From NCBI RefSeq assembly GCF_030655195.1, contig NZ_JAURWA010000040.1:1-39737 (forward strand): 39,737 bases of DNA, in the 5' to 3' direction. Position numbers and translations under genes: made by a program. Source of the stretch: Patulibacter sp. GTDB taxonomy: Bacteria; Actinomycetota; Thermoleophilia; Solirubrobacterales; Solirubrobacteraceae. Below the pieces are notes generated by a model. It worked only from the letters and a program-made list of their open reading frames with translations, made no database searches and was not told the DNA's origin. Below, piece after piece: positions 15,130-23,063 of this stretch. Numbering within the stretch: position 1 is the stretch's first letter; each line of letters opens with the position of its first letter.

Positions 15130-15744
15130 ATGCCCGTGACCGACGACGAGATCCACGACAAGTACCTCGAGCGTGCGATCCTCGAGATCAACGCTCTCAA
15201 CCACGACGTGCAGGACGCGCGTCCCGACGACGCGTCGGTGGCGGTGGTGGGCTCCGGTCATCCACAGGCCGACGTCCTGCTGCTGAAGCACCACGCCTCA
15301 CGCGAGGAGATCGAGGAGGGCGTCGCGTTCTACGGCCGCTCCGGCGCGGCGGTGCTCAAGAGCTTCGGCCGCCTCGGCGTCGACCCGATGACGGTCTACG
15401 GCACGCTCTGCGACAAGTGGCCGAGCACCGACAGGGCGACCGACGCGCCGCAGGTCCTGCCCGCCGCGGCCTCGACGTTCCTGGCGGAGGAGATCGCGAT
15501 CGTCCAGCCGCGGATGATCGTCGTGATGGGTGCCGACGCGCTCGAGGTCCTGAACGGCCTGGACCTGCCGATGACCGAGACCGTCCGCGACCAGCCCGGC
15601 GCGATCCAGCGGTTCACGCCGGCGTGCGAGGTGCTCGTGACCCCGGCGGTCGACGACGCGCTGGACGAGCTCGGCGCCAAGCAGGCGTTCTGGACGGCCT
15701 TCCGGGAGCTCGGCCAGTGGCACGACTCGCTGCCCCCGTACTAG
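15130..15744 (+). CDS. Uracil-DNA-glycosylase-superfamily-like protein, likely non-canonical
   Basis: A 204-residue cytosolic protein. The order of landmarks matches the family 4/5 UDG fold: strand AVVGSGHP (38-45), the EEGVAFYGRSGAAVLKSFGRLGVDP block (61-86, compare ExxxGxPFVGxAGxxL), then VYGTLCDKWPST (89-100, compare VYxTNxxKxRP) and EEIAIVQPRMIVVMGADALEVL (120-141, compare the strand-loop-helix PxxIvxLGxxA). The GEAPG water-activating motif and the four Fe-S cysteines are absent (the visible Cys residues are not in CxxC array positions). It may therefore bind nucleic acid or a base without the classic chemistry. ATG 15130 is the best start. The following gene starts inside its last codons. 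Fold assignment is by pattern recognition only. Confidence 0.6.
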   Translation: MPVTDDEIHDKYLERAILEINALNHDVQDARPDDASVAVVGSGHPQADVLLLKHHASREEIEEGVAFYGRSGAAVLKSFGRLGVDPMTVYGTLCDKWPSTDRATDAPQVLPAAASTFLAEEIAIVQPRMIVVMGADALEVLNGLDLPMTETVRDQPGAIQRFTPACEVLVTPAVDDALDELGAKQAFWTAFRELGQWHDSLPPY

Positions 15745-16433
15745 CGGTCCTCGGCGCCCTCGCGGCGCTGCTGCTGCTGGCACCCGCGCTGCCCGAGCTC
15801 CAGCCGCCTCCGCGGGCGGCGCTCGTGGCGGCGGTGCCCCCGCTGGCCCTGATCGGGGCGCTCGCCTACGTCCTCGGTCCGCTCACGCGGATCCCCGTCG
15901 CGCTGGCGGCCCTGGCCGCGGCCGGCCTGCTGGCGACCGCCGCCGCGGCCGCGCTCGGGGCCCACGGCGCGGGCACCCTGCCCGAGACGCTGCTGGCGAT
16001 CGCCCTGGGTCTGCTCTTCGCCCGCGTCTTCGACCTGGGCGCGTTCGTCCTCGGGCTGCCGCTCGTCATCGGCGTCGTCGACCTGGTCACGACCCTGCCC
16101 GCGGCGACGACCAAGACGTGGCCGATGCCCGTCTCCGCCGGCGACCCGCTGCTGCTCGAGCTGCCGTCGTGGAGCGCGCAGACCGCCGCCGGCGAGATCT
16201 CGATCGCCACGGTCCTCTTCCTCGCCGCCCTGCAGGGCTACGCGGTGCGCGAGCGCCTGCGGCCGGCCGGCGCGGCGGTCGGCATGACCGTCGGCCTGCT
16301 GCTGGCCTACCTGCTGGAGTGGCGCACCGATCGCGCGATGCCGTTCACGGCCTTCGTCGCCGGCGGCTTCCTCATCGCCTGCTCCGACGCGCTGCCCCGG
16401 TGGCTCCGAGGCGGCGGCATCGAACGGGGCTGA
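15717..16433 (+). CDS. Multi-pass membrane protein, unknown function, coupled to the UDG-like gene
   Basis: A 238-residue hydrophobic protein with about seven helices and few charged residues. One polar loop (about 125-160: TTKTWPMPVSAGDPLLLELPSWSAQTAAGE) probably faces outside. I do not recognise the family. GTG 15717 overlaps the end of the upstream gene by 28 nt and has GGGAG at 15704-15708, 8 nt before it, so re-initiation or translational coupling is likely. The partner gene encodes a UDG-fold-like protein, an unusual pairing worth noting. The gene is convergent with the quinone oxidoreductase; a hairpin lies between them. Confidence 0.72.
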   Translation: MARLAAPVLAVLGALAALLLLAPALPELQPPPRAALVAAVPPLALIGALAYVLGPLTRIPVALAALAAAGLLATAAAAALGAHGAGTLPETLLAIALGLLFARVFDLGAFVLGLPLVIGVVDLVTTLPAATTKTWPMPVSAGDPLLLELPSWSAQTAAGEISIATVLFLAALQGYAVRERLRPAGAAVGMTVGLLLAYLLEWRTDRAMPFTAFVAGGFLIACSDALPRWLRGGGIERG

Positions 16434-16470
16434 CGGGCGGCGACGGACCGTGGGACGGGCCGACCAGCCG

Positions 16471-16506
16471 CGGCCCGCGACGCCGGCGCCCGACCGGTGC
16501 GGGCCG
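16471..16506. terminator. Hairpin candidate between convergent genes
   Basis: CGGCCCGC (16471-16478) pairs with GCGGGCCG (16499-16506), with a 20-nt loop that is itself GC-rich. It lies between stops at 16433 and 16533. A bidirectional terminator role is plausible but weak. Confidence 0.35.
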
Positions 16507-16532
16507 TCGAGCGCCCGCGCGCCCGCCGACCG

Positions 16533-17489
16533 TCAGTTGAAGGTCAGGACGATCTTGCCGAGCTTGCCGCCGCCGGTGAAGTGGTCGTACGCGGCCGCGG
16601 CGTCGTCGAGCGGGTAGGACGCCGCGACGGGGACCGTGATCGCGCCCCGGGCGACGAGCGGCAGGACCTCGCGCTCGATGCGCCGGGCGGCGGCGGCCTT
16701 CTCCTCGAGCGGGCGGGCACGGAGGGTCGAGGCCATGATCCGGCCGCGGGCGCTCATCAGGCCGAACAGGTTCACCTCGCCCTTCGCCCCGCCGCCGACG
16801 CCGATCACGACGATGCGGCCGCCCGTGGCCAGGCGGCGGACGTTCACGCCCAGGTTGGGGGCGCCCACGAGCTCGAGGACCACGTCGAACGGCCGGGCGT
16901 CGTGCTCCTGCGACTCGAGGAGCTCCGGGAAGACGACCTCGTCCGCACCGAGCGCCGCGACGCGGTTGTGCAGCTCCTGGTTGCGCACGGACGCCGTGAC
17001 GTGGGCCCCCATCGCGTGCCCGAGCTGCACCCCGGCGGTGCCGACACCGCCGGCCGCGCCGTGGACGAGCAGGCGCTCACCCGGACGCAGCCCGGCCTGG
17101 GTGATGATCGCGTCGTGCGCGGTCGTGAAGACCTCCGAGAACCCACCGACCTGTGCCCAGTCCAGCCCGTGCGGCGCCGGGGTGATCTGGCGCTCGTGCA
17201 CCTTCAGCAGCTCGGCCTGGCCGCCGCCGCCCGTGATGCCGGTGACGCGATCCCCGACCGCGAAGCGCTCCGCGGCGGGACCGAGCCCGACGACCTCGCC
17301 GGCGAACTCGAGGCCCGGGATGTCCTGGGGGTGGCCGGGCGGAGCGGGGTACTTCCCCGAGCGCTGCAGCACGTCGGCCCCGTTGAGCCCGGCCGCGCGG
17401 ACGCGGACGAGGACCTCGCCGGGTCCGGGCTCGGGGTCGGGGTGCTCGGCGACGACGATCCCGCCGTCCTTGATCGTGGCGGCACGCAT
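16533..17489 (-). CDS. Zinc-independent quinone oxidoreductase (MDR superfamily)
   Basis: A 318-residue cytosolic NADPH-dependent oxidoreductase of the QOR/zeta-crystallin group. The GroES-like N-terminal half includes GEVLVRVRAAGLNGADVLQRSGKYP (24-48) and PGLEFAGEVVGLG (58-70). The cofactor-binding motif is HGAAGGVGTAG (143-153). The Cys and His zinc ligands of alcohol dehydrogenases are absent. Start ATG 17489 is 7 nt after TAGCGT (reverse strand 17497-17502), with no Shine-Dalgarno sequence. It is divergent from a MarR gene, with 124 bp shared. That pairing is common where the regulator senses electrophiles or quinones, so MarR control of this gene is likely. The substrate cannot be read from the sequence. 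Confidence 0.9.
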   Translation of the reverse strand: MRAATIKDGGIVVAEHPDPEPGPGEVLVRVRAAGLNGADVLQRSGKYPAPPGHPQDIPGLEFAGEVVGLGPAAERFAVGDRVTGITGGGGQAELLKVHERQITPAPHGLDWAQVGGFSEVFTTAHDAIITQAGLRPGERLLVHGAAGGVGTAGVQLGHAMGAHVTASVRNQELHNRVAALGADEVVFPELLESQEHDARPFDVVLELVGAPNLGVNVRRLATGGRIVVIGVGGGAKGEVNLFGLMSARGRIMASTLRARPLEEKAAAARRIEREVLPLVARGAITVPVAASYPLDDAAAAYDHFTGGGKLGKIVLTFN

Positions 17490-17579
17490 GGGACGCACGC
17501 TACCCGTCGGCGCGCGGGGGCCCGCGACGGAGGGAACGGACGCCCCGGACGTGGCGCGCCGCCGCTCGGTCCGACGTCC

Positions 17580-17592
17580 TTGCATGCTGCAA
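17580..17592. promoter_or_regulatory. TTGCA-N3-TGCAA palindrome, MarR operator candidate
   Basis: The palindrome sits 7 bp upstream of the -10 TAGCCT (17599-17604) of the marR gene and about 90 bp upstream of the divergent oxidoreductase start. Its position over the -35/spacer fits autorepression by a MarR dimer. The regulator-site link is inferred. Confidence 0.5.
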
Positions 17593-17613
17593 CTCCGCTA
17601 GCCTGCACCGCGC

Positions 17614-18102
17614 ATGGCCCCCAAGCGCCCCAGCGACCCGATCGACCACCTCCAGCTCGAGCTGGCGATCCTGGCCCGGCGCACCGAGCGGGTGCGCGTC
17701 GCCTCGCTCGACGTCGCGCGGTCGCCGCTGGACCGGTCGGGCTACCTGCTGCTCGCGCTGCTCGAGAGCCGCGGCGAGCAGACGATGAGCCAGCTGGCGC
17801 TGGCCTTCGACCTCGACGCCTCGACCGTGACCCGGCAGATCGCCCCGCTCGAGCGTCGCGGGTTCGTCGACCGGACGCGCTCGACCGAGGACCGCCGGGC
17901 GACGATCGTGGCGATCACCGACGCGGGCCGCAAGGAGCGCGAGCACGTGCGCCAAGCCCGCATCGAGTACCTCACGGGCCGCCTCTCGGACTGGGCCCCG
18001 GACGACGTCGCCACCCTCGCCGAGCTGATGGACCGGTTCAACCAGACGCTGGCCACGGCGAGCGGTGCGGACGGCTCGGCGCTCGAGACCCAGCAGCCGT
18101 AG
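17614..18102 (+). CDS. MarR-family transcriptional regulator
   Basis: A 162-residue winged-helix DNA-binding protein. Helix-turn-helix and wing features run from about residue 50 to 110: LALLESRGEQTMSQLALAFDLDASTVTRQIAPLERRGFVDRT, then the wing TEDRRATIVAITDAGRKE with the conserved Asp-Arg-Arg. N- and C-terminal helices would form the dimer interface. There is no Cys residue, so redox sensing by thiols is unlikely and ligand sensing is the more probable mode. ATG 17614 lies 9 nt after TAGCCT (17599-17604), without a Shine-Dalgarno sequence. A TTGCA-N3-TGCAA palindrome lies over its promoter, and the quinone oxidoreductase is transcribed divergently. Both suggest local autoregulation and control of that enzyme. 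Confidence 0.92.
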   Translation: MAPKRPSDPIDHLQLELAILARRTERVRVASLDVARSPLDRSGYLLLALLESRGEQTMSQLALAFDLDASTVTRQIAPLERRGFVDRTRSTEDRRATIVAITDAGRKEREHVRQARIEYLTGRLSDWAPDDVATLAELMDRFNQTLATASGADGSALETQQP

Positions 18103-18135
18103 GCAGGGCGGGACCGACCGGGGGATCGGCCCCCC

Positions 18136-18179
18136 GCCGCATCCCCGCCCGCCGCATCCCCGCCTGCGACGTCTCCGCC
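18136..18179. repeat. Decaying 15-bp tandem repeat after marR
   Basis: GCCGCATCCCCGCC occurs at 18136-18149 and 18151-18164, followed by a degenerate third copy to about 18179. It fills part of the 115 bp between convergent stops at 18102 and 18218. No function is evident. Confidence 0.5.
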
Positions 18180-18217
18180 CGGCGCGTCCCGGGCACCCGG
18201 GGCGCGGGCCCGCCCCC

Positions 18218-19858
18218 TCAGGCCACGCGGTCGAGCACGGCGACGCACTCCACGTGGGGCGTCTGCGGGAACATGTCGACCGGGCGGACCTTGCGCAGCA
18301 CGTAGCCGCCCTCGACGATCCGCTGGGCGTCGGGCGCCAGCGTCGTCGGGTTGCAGGAGACGTAGACGATCCGCTTCGGCGCGGCCTCGACGATCCGGCG
18401 GCAGACGCGCGGGCCGAGGCCGGCGCGGGGCGGATCGACGATCAGGACGTCCGGGCGGCCGGCCAGCTCGATCGCGTCGGGCAGACCGGTGCGGGCGTCC
18501 GAGGCGAGGAACTTGGCGTTGCGGATGTCGTTCAGGGCCGCGTTGGTCGCCGCGTCCTGGATCGACTCCTCGACGATCTCGACGCCGATGATCTCGCCGG
18601 CGTGCGAGGCGAGGGTCAGGCCGAGCGAGCCCGAGCCGCAGTAGAGGTCGAACACGCGCTCCCAGCCCTCGAGGCCGGCGTACTCGGCCGCGAGCTCGTA
18701 GAGGCGCTCGGCCATCACGGTGTTCGTCTGGAAGAAGCCCTCGGGCGAGATGCGCAGGCGCAGGCCGCGGATCTCCTCGTGGATGTACGCCCCGCCGGTG
18801 ACGACGTCGGTGTCGCCGCCGTAGGTCGTCTCGCCGACCTGGGTCATCTGGGTCCAGAGCACGCCGGTGGGCGCCACGCTCATCGCCTCGTTCAGGTGCG
18901 TCGCCAGGCCCGCCACGTCGAACTCGCCGACGGACGTGACGATGCGGACCTGCAGCTCGCCCGTGCGCGTGCCCTCGCGGACGACGAGGTTGCGCAGGAG
19001 GCCCTGGTGGAGCTTGCGGTCGTACGCCGAGAGGCCCTGCTCCACGCACCAGGCGTGGACGAGGTTGCGGGCCTCGTTGCCGATCTCGGACGCCAGCAGG
19101 CAGTCGTCGATGTGGACGATGTCCTGCCACGAGCCCGCGGCGTGGAAGCCGAGCTTCAGGTTGCCCTCGCCGTCCTCGCCGAAGGAGTACTCGAGCTTGT
19201 TGCGGTAGCGCCACTGCTCGACGGACGGGACGATCGGCTCGATCTCGACGTCGGTGTGGCCGCCCAGGCGGCGCAGCGCGTCCTCGACCTGCCCGGCCTT
19301 GATCTCGAGCTGGCGCTCGTAGGGGAGCACCTGCCACGGCGCGCCGGGGTGGTCGGCGACGGCCGGGATGCGCTCCTCGGACGGCACGAGCAGCTCGTCG
19401 ATGACGGCCTCGCCGTAGTCCTTCTTGCGCTTGGTGATCGTGCCGCGCACGACGTCGCCCGGGATGCCGCCGCGGACGAAGACGACCCAGCCGCCCTCGG
19501 TCCGCGCGATGCCGTTGCCGCCGTGGGCGAGCGTCTCGACCTTCAGCTCGAGCTGCTCGCCGCGGTGCGGGCGCGGCGGACGCTGCCGCTTGGGCTTCGT
19601 CACGCCGCCGTTCTCGCGCATCTCCTCGCGGGGGTCGACGGCGGGAGCACCGGCGGCCGTCGCGTCGGCGACGTCGTCGGGCGCCCCGGAGGCGTCGTCC
19701 ACGCCGGCGTCGCCCTCGACGGTCGCGACGGCGGCCTCGTCGACCGTGCCGGTCTCCGGGGAGGACGTCGGTCCGGCCGGGCCGGCCTCGTCCGGGGCGG
19801 GGGACTCCGACGGGGCGTCCGCGGCGGCGGGGTCGTGGCGGGGCGTCTCGTCGGGCAT
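18218..19858 (-). CDS. TrmA/RlmD-type class I SAM-dependent RNA (uracil-5) methyltransferase
   Basis: A 546-residue cytosolic enzyme predicted to methylate C5 of a uridine in tRNA or 23S rRNA. A low-complexity acidic Ala/Asp/Pro extension (1-80) precedes a TRAM-like domain (about 101-160). The SAM site is FDLYCGSGSLGLTLA (403-417). VDPPRAGL (474-481) and YVSCNPTTLAPD with nucleophile C502 follow, and the catalytic Glu is E537 in VDMFPQTPHVECVAVL. The family's N-terminal Fe-S cysteines (CGGC before QxLxYxxQLxxK) are replaced by GAPW before QVLPYERQLEIK, so this is a cluster-free member. The start ATG 19858 is 6 nt after GACCCT (reverse strand 19865-19870). TrmA, RlmC and RlmD types cannot be separated by eye, so no gene symbol is given. 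Confidence 0.9.
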   Translation of the reverse strand: MPDETPRHDPAAADAPSESPAPDEAGPAGPTSSPETGTVDEAAVATVEGDAGVDDASGAPDDVADATAAGAPAVDPREEMRENGGVTKPKRQRPPRPHRGEQLELKVETLAHGGNGIARTEGGWVVFVRGGIPGDVVRGTITKRKKDYGEAVIDELLVPSEERIPAVADHPGAPWQVLPYERQLEIKAGQVEDALRRLGGHTDVEIEPIVPSVEQWRYRNKLEYSFGEDGEGNLKLGFHAAGSWQDIVHIDDCLLASEIGNEARNLVHAWCVEQGLSAYDRKLHQGLLRNLVVREGTRTGELQVRIVTSVGEFDVAGLATHLNEAMSVAPTGVLWTQMTQVGETTYGGDTDVVTGGAYIHEEIRGLRLRISPEGFFQTNTVMAERLYELAAEYAGLEGWERVFDLYCGSGSLGLTLASHAGEIIGVEIVEESIQDAATNAALNDIRNAKFLASDARTGLPDAIELAGRPDVLIVDPPRAGLGPRVCRRIVEAAPKRIVYVSCNPTTLAPDAQRIVEGGYVLRKVRPVDMFPQTPHVECVAVLDRVA

Positions 19859-19939
19859 CGATCAAGGGTCGCACGAACGCGCGCGGGCGGCCCGGAGCCG
19901 ACGGCGTGGACGGCCCCGTTCCAATCCCGACCCGGGCCG

Positions 19940-19975
19940 TTGGCAATCGCGATGGACGTGCGCTATGTTCCTCCC
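19940..19975 (+). promoter_or_regulatory. Well-formed promoter TTGGCA-N18-TATGTT
   Basis: TTGGCA (19940-19945) and TATGTT (19964-19969) are 18 nt apart, the closest match to a sigma70-type consensus that I found here. A GTG codon follows the -10 by exactly 6 nt (19976). The site reads rightward into an interval that holds no recognised gene. Confidence 0.6.
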
Positions 19976-20158
19976 GTGGTCGGAGAAGTTCGGGTAGCCG
20001 AACTCTTTCGAGGAGACCGCCCCGGGACCGTTCCCGGCGACCAACGCCATGAGGCCGCCCGTCCGCGAGGACCGGCGGTGGATGTCGGTCATCGGGAGCG
20101 GCGCCCGGGACGACCCCTGCTTCTCCGCGATCACGACGCGTCGCCGACCCCGGTGTGA
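19976..20158 (+). other. Candidate small RNA or 60-aa leaderless small protein
   Basis: The open frame GTG 19976 to TGA 20156-20158 would encode 60 residues starting VVGEVRVAELF. It is placed 6 nt after TATGTT, like proven-style leaderless starts in the window. Against coding: many codons end in A or T (GGA, GAA, GTT, GTA, TTT), unlike neighbouring genes, and the protein is Arg/Pro-rich with no known motif. For RNA: AGTTCGG-GTAG-CCGAACT forms a 7-bp stem near the 5' end, CCGGGA-N4-TCCCGG forms another, and two strong hairpins at 20190-20249 could end the transcript. It is therefore annotated as a transcript of undecided nature. The rest of the 409-bp gene-free gap (19859-20267) holds no other gene that I can support. 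Confidence 0.4.
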
Positions 20159-20189
20159 GGGCCGGACGGCGACGAGGGAACCGGCCGAC

Positions 20190-20249
20190 CCCGCGTGTTG
20201 AGGGACACGCGGGCGCGGGGACCGGACACCACGGTGTCCGGTCCCCGCG
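20190..20249. terminator. Two consecutive strong hairpins
   Basis: First stem: CCCGCGTGT (20190-20198) with ACACGCGGG (20205-20213), loop of 6. Second stem: 17 bp, 20214-20230 with 20233-20249 (core GGGGACCGGACACC), loop AC. They separate the rightward candidate transcript from the leftward LLM gene ending at 20268, and probably terminate both. Confidence 0.72.
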
Positions 20250-20267
20250 AGGCCCGGTGCTCCGGGG

Positions 20268-21290
20268 TCAGTCCGCCGCGGCCCCGCCGACCACCGTCTG
20301 CGCCTCGTCCTGCACGAGGACCGACGCGAGCAGCTCGTACGAGCGGATGCGGGCCGACAGGTCGGCGACGTTCATCGCGACCATCACCTCGTCCGCGCCC
20401 GACGCCTCGGCGAAGGCCGAGACCTGCTGGGCCGCGGCGTCCGCGTCGCCGACGGCCGAGAAGTGCAGCATCTGCTGCGCGTGCCGTCCGACGGGCGAGC
20501 GCAGGATCGCCTCGGTCTCGGCGCGGTCGCTGCGGTCGACGGAGCGACCCGACAGCGCGCGGGCCATCTTCTCCAGCGCCGTGGCGTGCAGCAGCTGCGC
20601 CTCGTCGTCGGTGTCGGCGGCGAAGACGTTCATGCTGGCGATCATGTACGGCTCCTCCAGCGCCTCGGAGGGCCGGAACTCGGCGCGGTAGAGCCTGGCC
20701 GCGTTCAGCAGCTCGGCGGGCGCGAAGTGCGACGCGAAGGCGTACGGCAGGCCGAGGTGGGCGGCCAGGCCGGCCCCGAACAGCGACGAGCCCAGGATGT
20801 AGAGCGGCACCTCGGTGCCCTCCCCCGGGATCGCCCGGACGGTCGCGCCGGGGCGGGCGGGGCCGAGCAGCCGCTGGAGCTCCTGGACGTCCTGCGGGAA
20901 CCGCTCGGAGGCGTCGGGCGAGCGACGCATCGCCTGCACCGTCTCGAAGTCGGTGCCCGGCGCGCGGCCCAGGCCGAGGTCGACGCGGCCCGGGTAGAGC
21001 GTCGCGAGGGTGCCGTACTGCTCGGCGATCACCAGCGGCGAGTGGTTGGGCAGCATGACGCCGCCCGACCCGACGCGGATCCGCTCGGTGTGCGAGGCGA
21101 TGAACCCGGCGAGCACCGCCGGCGTCGACGAGACGATGCTCGGCATGTTGTGGTGCTCCGAGAACCAGTAGCGCCCGTAGCCCCACCGCTCGGCGTGACG
21201 CGCCAGCTCCGCGCTGCCGAGCAGTGCGTCCCGCGGGGTCACGCCGCCCCCCGCCGTGGCCAGATCCAGTACCGACAACCGCACAGCCAT
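20268..21290 (-). CDS. LLM-class flavin-dependent oxidoreductase (luciferase-like monooxygenase)
   Basis: A 340-residue TIM-barrel enzyme that uses reduced flavin to oxidise or reduce an organic substrate. It has the hallmarks of the subgroup beginning with [27 protein letters not shown] (32-51), a [39 protein letters not shown] block (about 74-112), and a C-terminal [31 protein letters not shown] segment. The length is typical. ATG 21290 has GGGAGG about 6 nt upstream, one of the few true Shine-Dalgarno starts in the window. CCCGGG-rich repeats occupy the 127 bp upstream. The substrate is unknown; this subgroup is often annotated only to family level. Confidence 0.9.
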   Translation of the reverse strand: MAVRLSVLDLATAGGGVTPRDALLGSAELARHAERWGYGRYWFSEHHNMPSIVSSTPAVLAGFIASHTERIRVGSGGVMLPNHSPLVIAEQYGTLATLYPGRVDLGLGRAPGTDFETVQAMRRSPDASERFPQDVQELQRLLGPARPGATVRAIPGEGTEVPLYILGSSLFGAGLAAHLGLPYAFASHFAPAELLNAARLYRAEFRPSEALEEPYMIASMNVFAADTDDEAQLLHATALEKMARALSGRSVDRSDRAETEAILRSPVGRHAQQMLHFSAVGDADAAAQQVSAFAEASGADEVMVAMNVADLSARIRSYELLASVLVQDEAQTVVGGAAAD

Positions 21291-21418
21291 ACGAGCCTCC
21301 CTACCGGCCCGGGCGCACCCGGGCTCGACCCCGGGCGACTCCCGGGATCCTCCTTCGAGGCTACACCCGCGTCCCTCCGGGCCGGTGCGGACGGGGCCTC
21401 CCGCGCCCCGGACCGTGC

Positions 21419-21946
21419 TCAGGCGTCGAGCAGCCGGTCGACCGCCGCGAGCACCGTCTTGCGGTTCGCGTGGGCGACCTCGTGCTCGCGCACCGCGCGC
21501 AGCTCGTCGTCCGACAGCCCCGTGAGGCTCTTGCGCACGAGCACCGCGGTCAGCTCGTCGTAGCGCTCGATCGGCAGGGTGCGCTCACCACCGCCCTCGC
21601 GCTCGATCGGGATCGCGACGGCCTCCGGGAGCGCCGCGCCGGCGCCGGCCGTCCCACCCTTGCCGACGGTACGGCGACCGCGCTCGAGAAGGGCCTCGAT
21701 CTCCTGACGGATCTCGTCGGTCTGCCTGCGGCTCGCCGCGACGATCGCGGCGGCCAGCTCGCTGGCGTCCTTGCGCGTCATGCGCCCGCGACGGACGGCG
21801 TCCTCCACCGTCTCCTGCACCCGCTCGCCGGTCTCCGCGACGCTGCGGGCCAGTGAGCGGCGCAGGGCCGTCAGCTGGGCGAGCAGCGCGTCGTCGCGCC
21901 CGTCGTCCCCGAGGCCTGGTGCGTCCTCCGGGGGACCCTGCTTCAT
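21419..21946 (-). CDS. Phasin-like coiled-coil protein with a C-terminal SAP/HeH-like segment
   Basis: A 175-residue soluble protein of unknown function. Residues 20-95 form one long amphipathic, charged helical region ([37 protein letters not shown]) like poly(hydroxyalkanoate)-granule phasins or cell-envelope coiled-coil proteins. A Gly/Ala linker (95-120) follows. The C-terminus (126-172) contains [38 protein letters not shown], a helical segment seen attached to many actinobacterial proteins as a small nucleic-acid- or protein-binding SAP/helix-extension-helix-like module. ATG 21946 was chosen. It lies 38 bp after argF in the same direction, and no independent promoter is obvious, so it is probably cotranscribed with argF. 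Function cannot be assigned. Confidence 0.68.
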   Translation of the reverse strand: MKQGPPEDAPGLGDDGRDDALLAQLTALRRSLARSVAETGERVQETVEDAVRRGRMTRKDASELAAAIVAASRRQTDEIRQEIEALLERGRRTVGKGGTAGAGAALPEAVAIPIEREGGGERTLPIERYDELTAVLVRKSLTGLSDDELRAVREHEVAHANRKTVLAAVDRLLDA

Positions 21947-21984
21947 CGCTGCACCGCGCCGAGGAGGTCCACTGTGGCCCGAGC

Positions 21985-22944
21985 CTACTCGACGGTCCCG
22001 GGCGCGTCGGCGAACGGTCCGGCGCGGAGGACCCACTCCAGCAGCGCCTTCTGCGCGTGACGCCGGTTCTCGGCCTGGTCCCAGATCCGCTGGCGGTCGC
22101 CGTAGAGGACCTCGGCCGAGATCTCCTCGCCCGGGTGCGCGGGCAGGCAGTGCAGCGCGATCGCCCCGGGGCCCGCGGCGTCGAGCAGCTCGTCGGTCAC
22201 GCCGTAGTCCGCCAGGGCGACGCGCCGCTCGTCGCTGTCGGTGTCACCCATCGAGACCCAGACGTCGGCGTAGAGGCAGTCCGCCCCGGCGACGCCGGCC
22301 CGCGGGTCCTTCGACAGCTCGGCGGGCGTCTCGCCCGCGGCCAGCTGGTAGCCGTCGGGCGCCACGACGCTCACCCGCAGGCCGGCGATCGAGCCGACGA
22401 GCGCGAGCGACCGGGCGACGTTGTTGCCGTCGCCGACGTAGGCGAGGTGCAGGTCGTCGAGGCCACCGTCGTCCGACAGCCGGTGCGGGAACGCCTCCTG
22501 CAGGGTCAGCAGGTCGGCGAGCACCTGGCAGGGGTGGTGCCCGTCCGTGAGCAGGTTGACGACCGGGATCGTGCCCTCCGCCGCGAGCTCCTCGAGCAGC
22601 GCGTCCTCGTTCGTGCGGATGCCGACGGCGTGGACGTGGCGGGAGAGGATCCGCGCGGTGTCCTTGACCGACTCGCCGCGCGAGAGCTGCATCTCGTCGG
22701 GCCGCAGCAGCAGCGGGTGGGCGCCGAGCTCGTGGACGCCGACCTCCATCGAGATCCGCGTGCGGGTCGACGGCTTCTGGAAGATCAGGCCGACGGAGCG
22801 CCCGGCGAGGCTGCGGGGGTGGCTCGGCGGGGTGGTCCCGCGGGCGACGTCGTGGGCCTTCAGCTCGTGCGCGCGGCGGAGGACGTGCAGCAGGTCGTCC
22901 CGGGAGAGCTCGGTCCCCGTCAGCAGGTGGCGCACGGTGGTCAC
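21985..22944 (-). CDS. argF: Ornithine carbamoyltransferase
   Basis: A 319-residue cytosolic trimeric enzyme that makes citrulline from ornithine and carbamoyl phosphate in arginine synthesis. Carbamoyl-phosphate-binding S59-T-R-T-R63 is present, with DGHHPCQ (134-140), D-V-W-V-S-M-G-D (227-234, ornithine site) and H265-C-L-P268. The terminal ENRRHAQKALLEW motif is also typical. GTG 22944 is 6 nt after TAGCCT (reverse strand 22951-22956), without a Shine-Dalgarno sequence, matching the leaderless pattern. No other arg genes are adjacent, and no ARG-box-like palindrome was recognised upstream. The phasin-like gene follows in the same direction. Length and motifs are normal, so the gene should be functional. 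Confidence 0.95.
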   Translation of the reverse strand: MTTVRHLLTGTELSRDDLLHVLRRAHELKAHDVARGTTPPSHPRSLAGRSVGLIFQKPSTRTRISMEVGVHELGAHPLLLRPDEMQLSRGESVKDTARILSRHVHAVGIRTNEDALLEELAAEGTIPVVNLLTDGHHPCQVLADLLTLQEAFPHRLSDDGGLDDLHLAYVGDGNNVARSLALVGSIAGLRVSVVAPDGYQLAAGETPAELSKDPRAGVAGADCLYADVWVSMGDTDSDERRVALADYGVTDELLDAAGPGAIALHCLPAHPGEEISAEVLYGDRQRIWDQAENRRHAQKALLEWVLRAGPFADAPGTVE

Positions 22945-23063
22945 CCGGCGAGGCTAGATCATCCCGCCGCCGCGACGGGCCCTGGGACGGACCGTGCGCG
23001 GGTCGTCGGGATGCCGGGAGCGCGACCCGCTCCGGGTGCAGGGGGATCGGCGAGGATGGCCGG
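22945..23063. promoter_or_regulatory. Divergent leaderless promoters of argF and the EEP gene
   Basis: Leftward TAGCCT lies on the reverse strand at 22951-22956. Rightward GAGGAT is at 23052-23057. Both hexamers end 6 nt before a GTG start. The 119 bp between starts shows no further palindrome that I would call. Confidence 0.45.

Noticed and set aside
18103..18217. Pentapeptide-repeat-like translation (ARRIP/ACDVS) of the 15-bp repeat
   Set aside because: There is no start codon, promoter or domain-length frame; it is a by-product of a 15-bp tandem repeat.
19862..20134. 90-codon minus-strand frame in the gap upstream of the methyltransferase
   Set aside because: No promoter or ribosome site on that strand; the plus-strand promoter explains the interval better.
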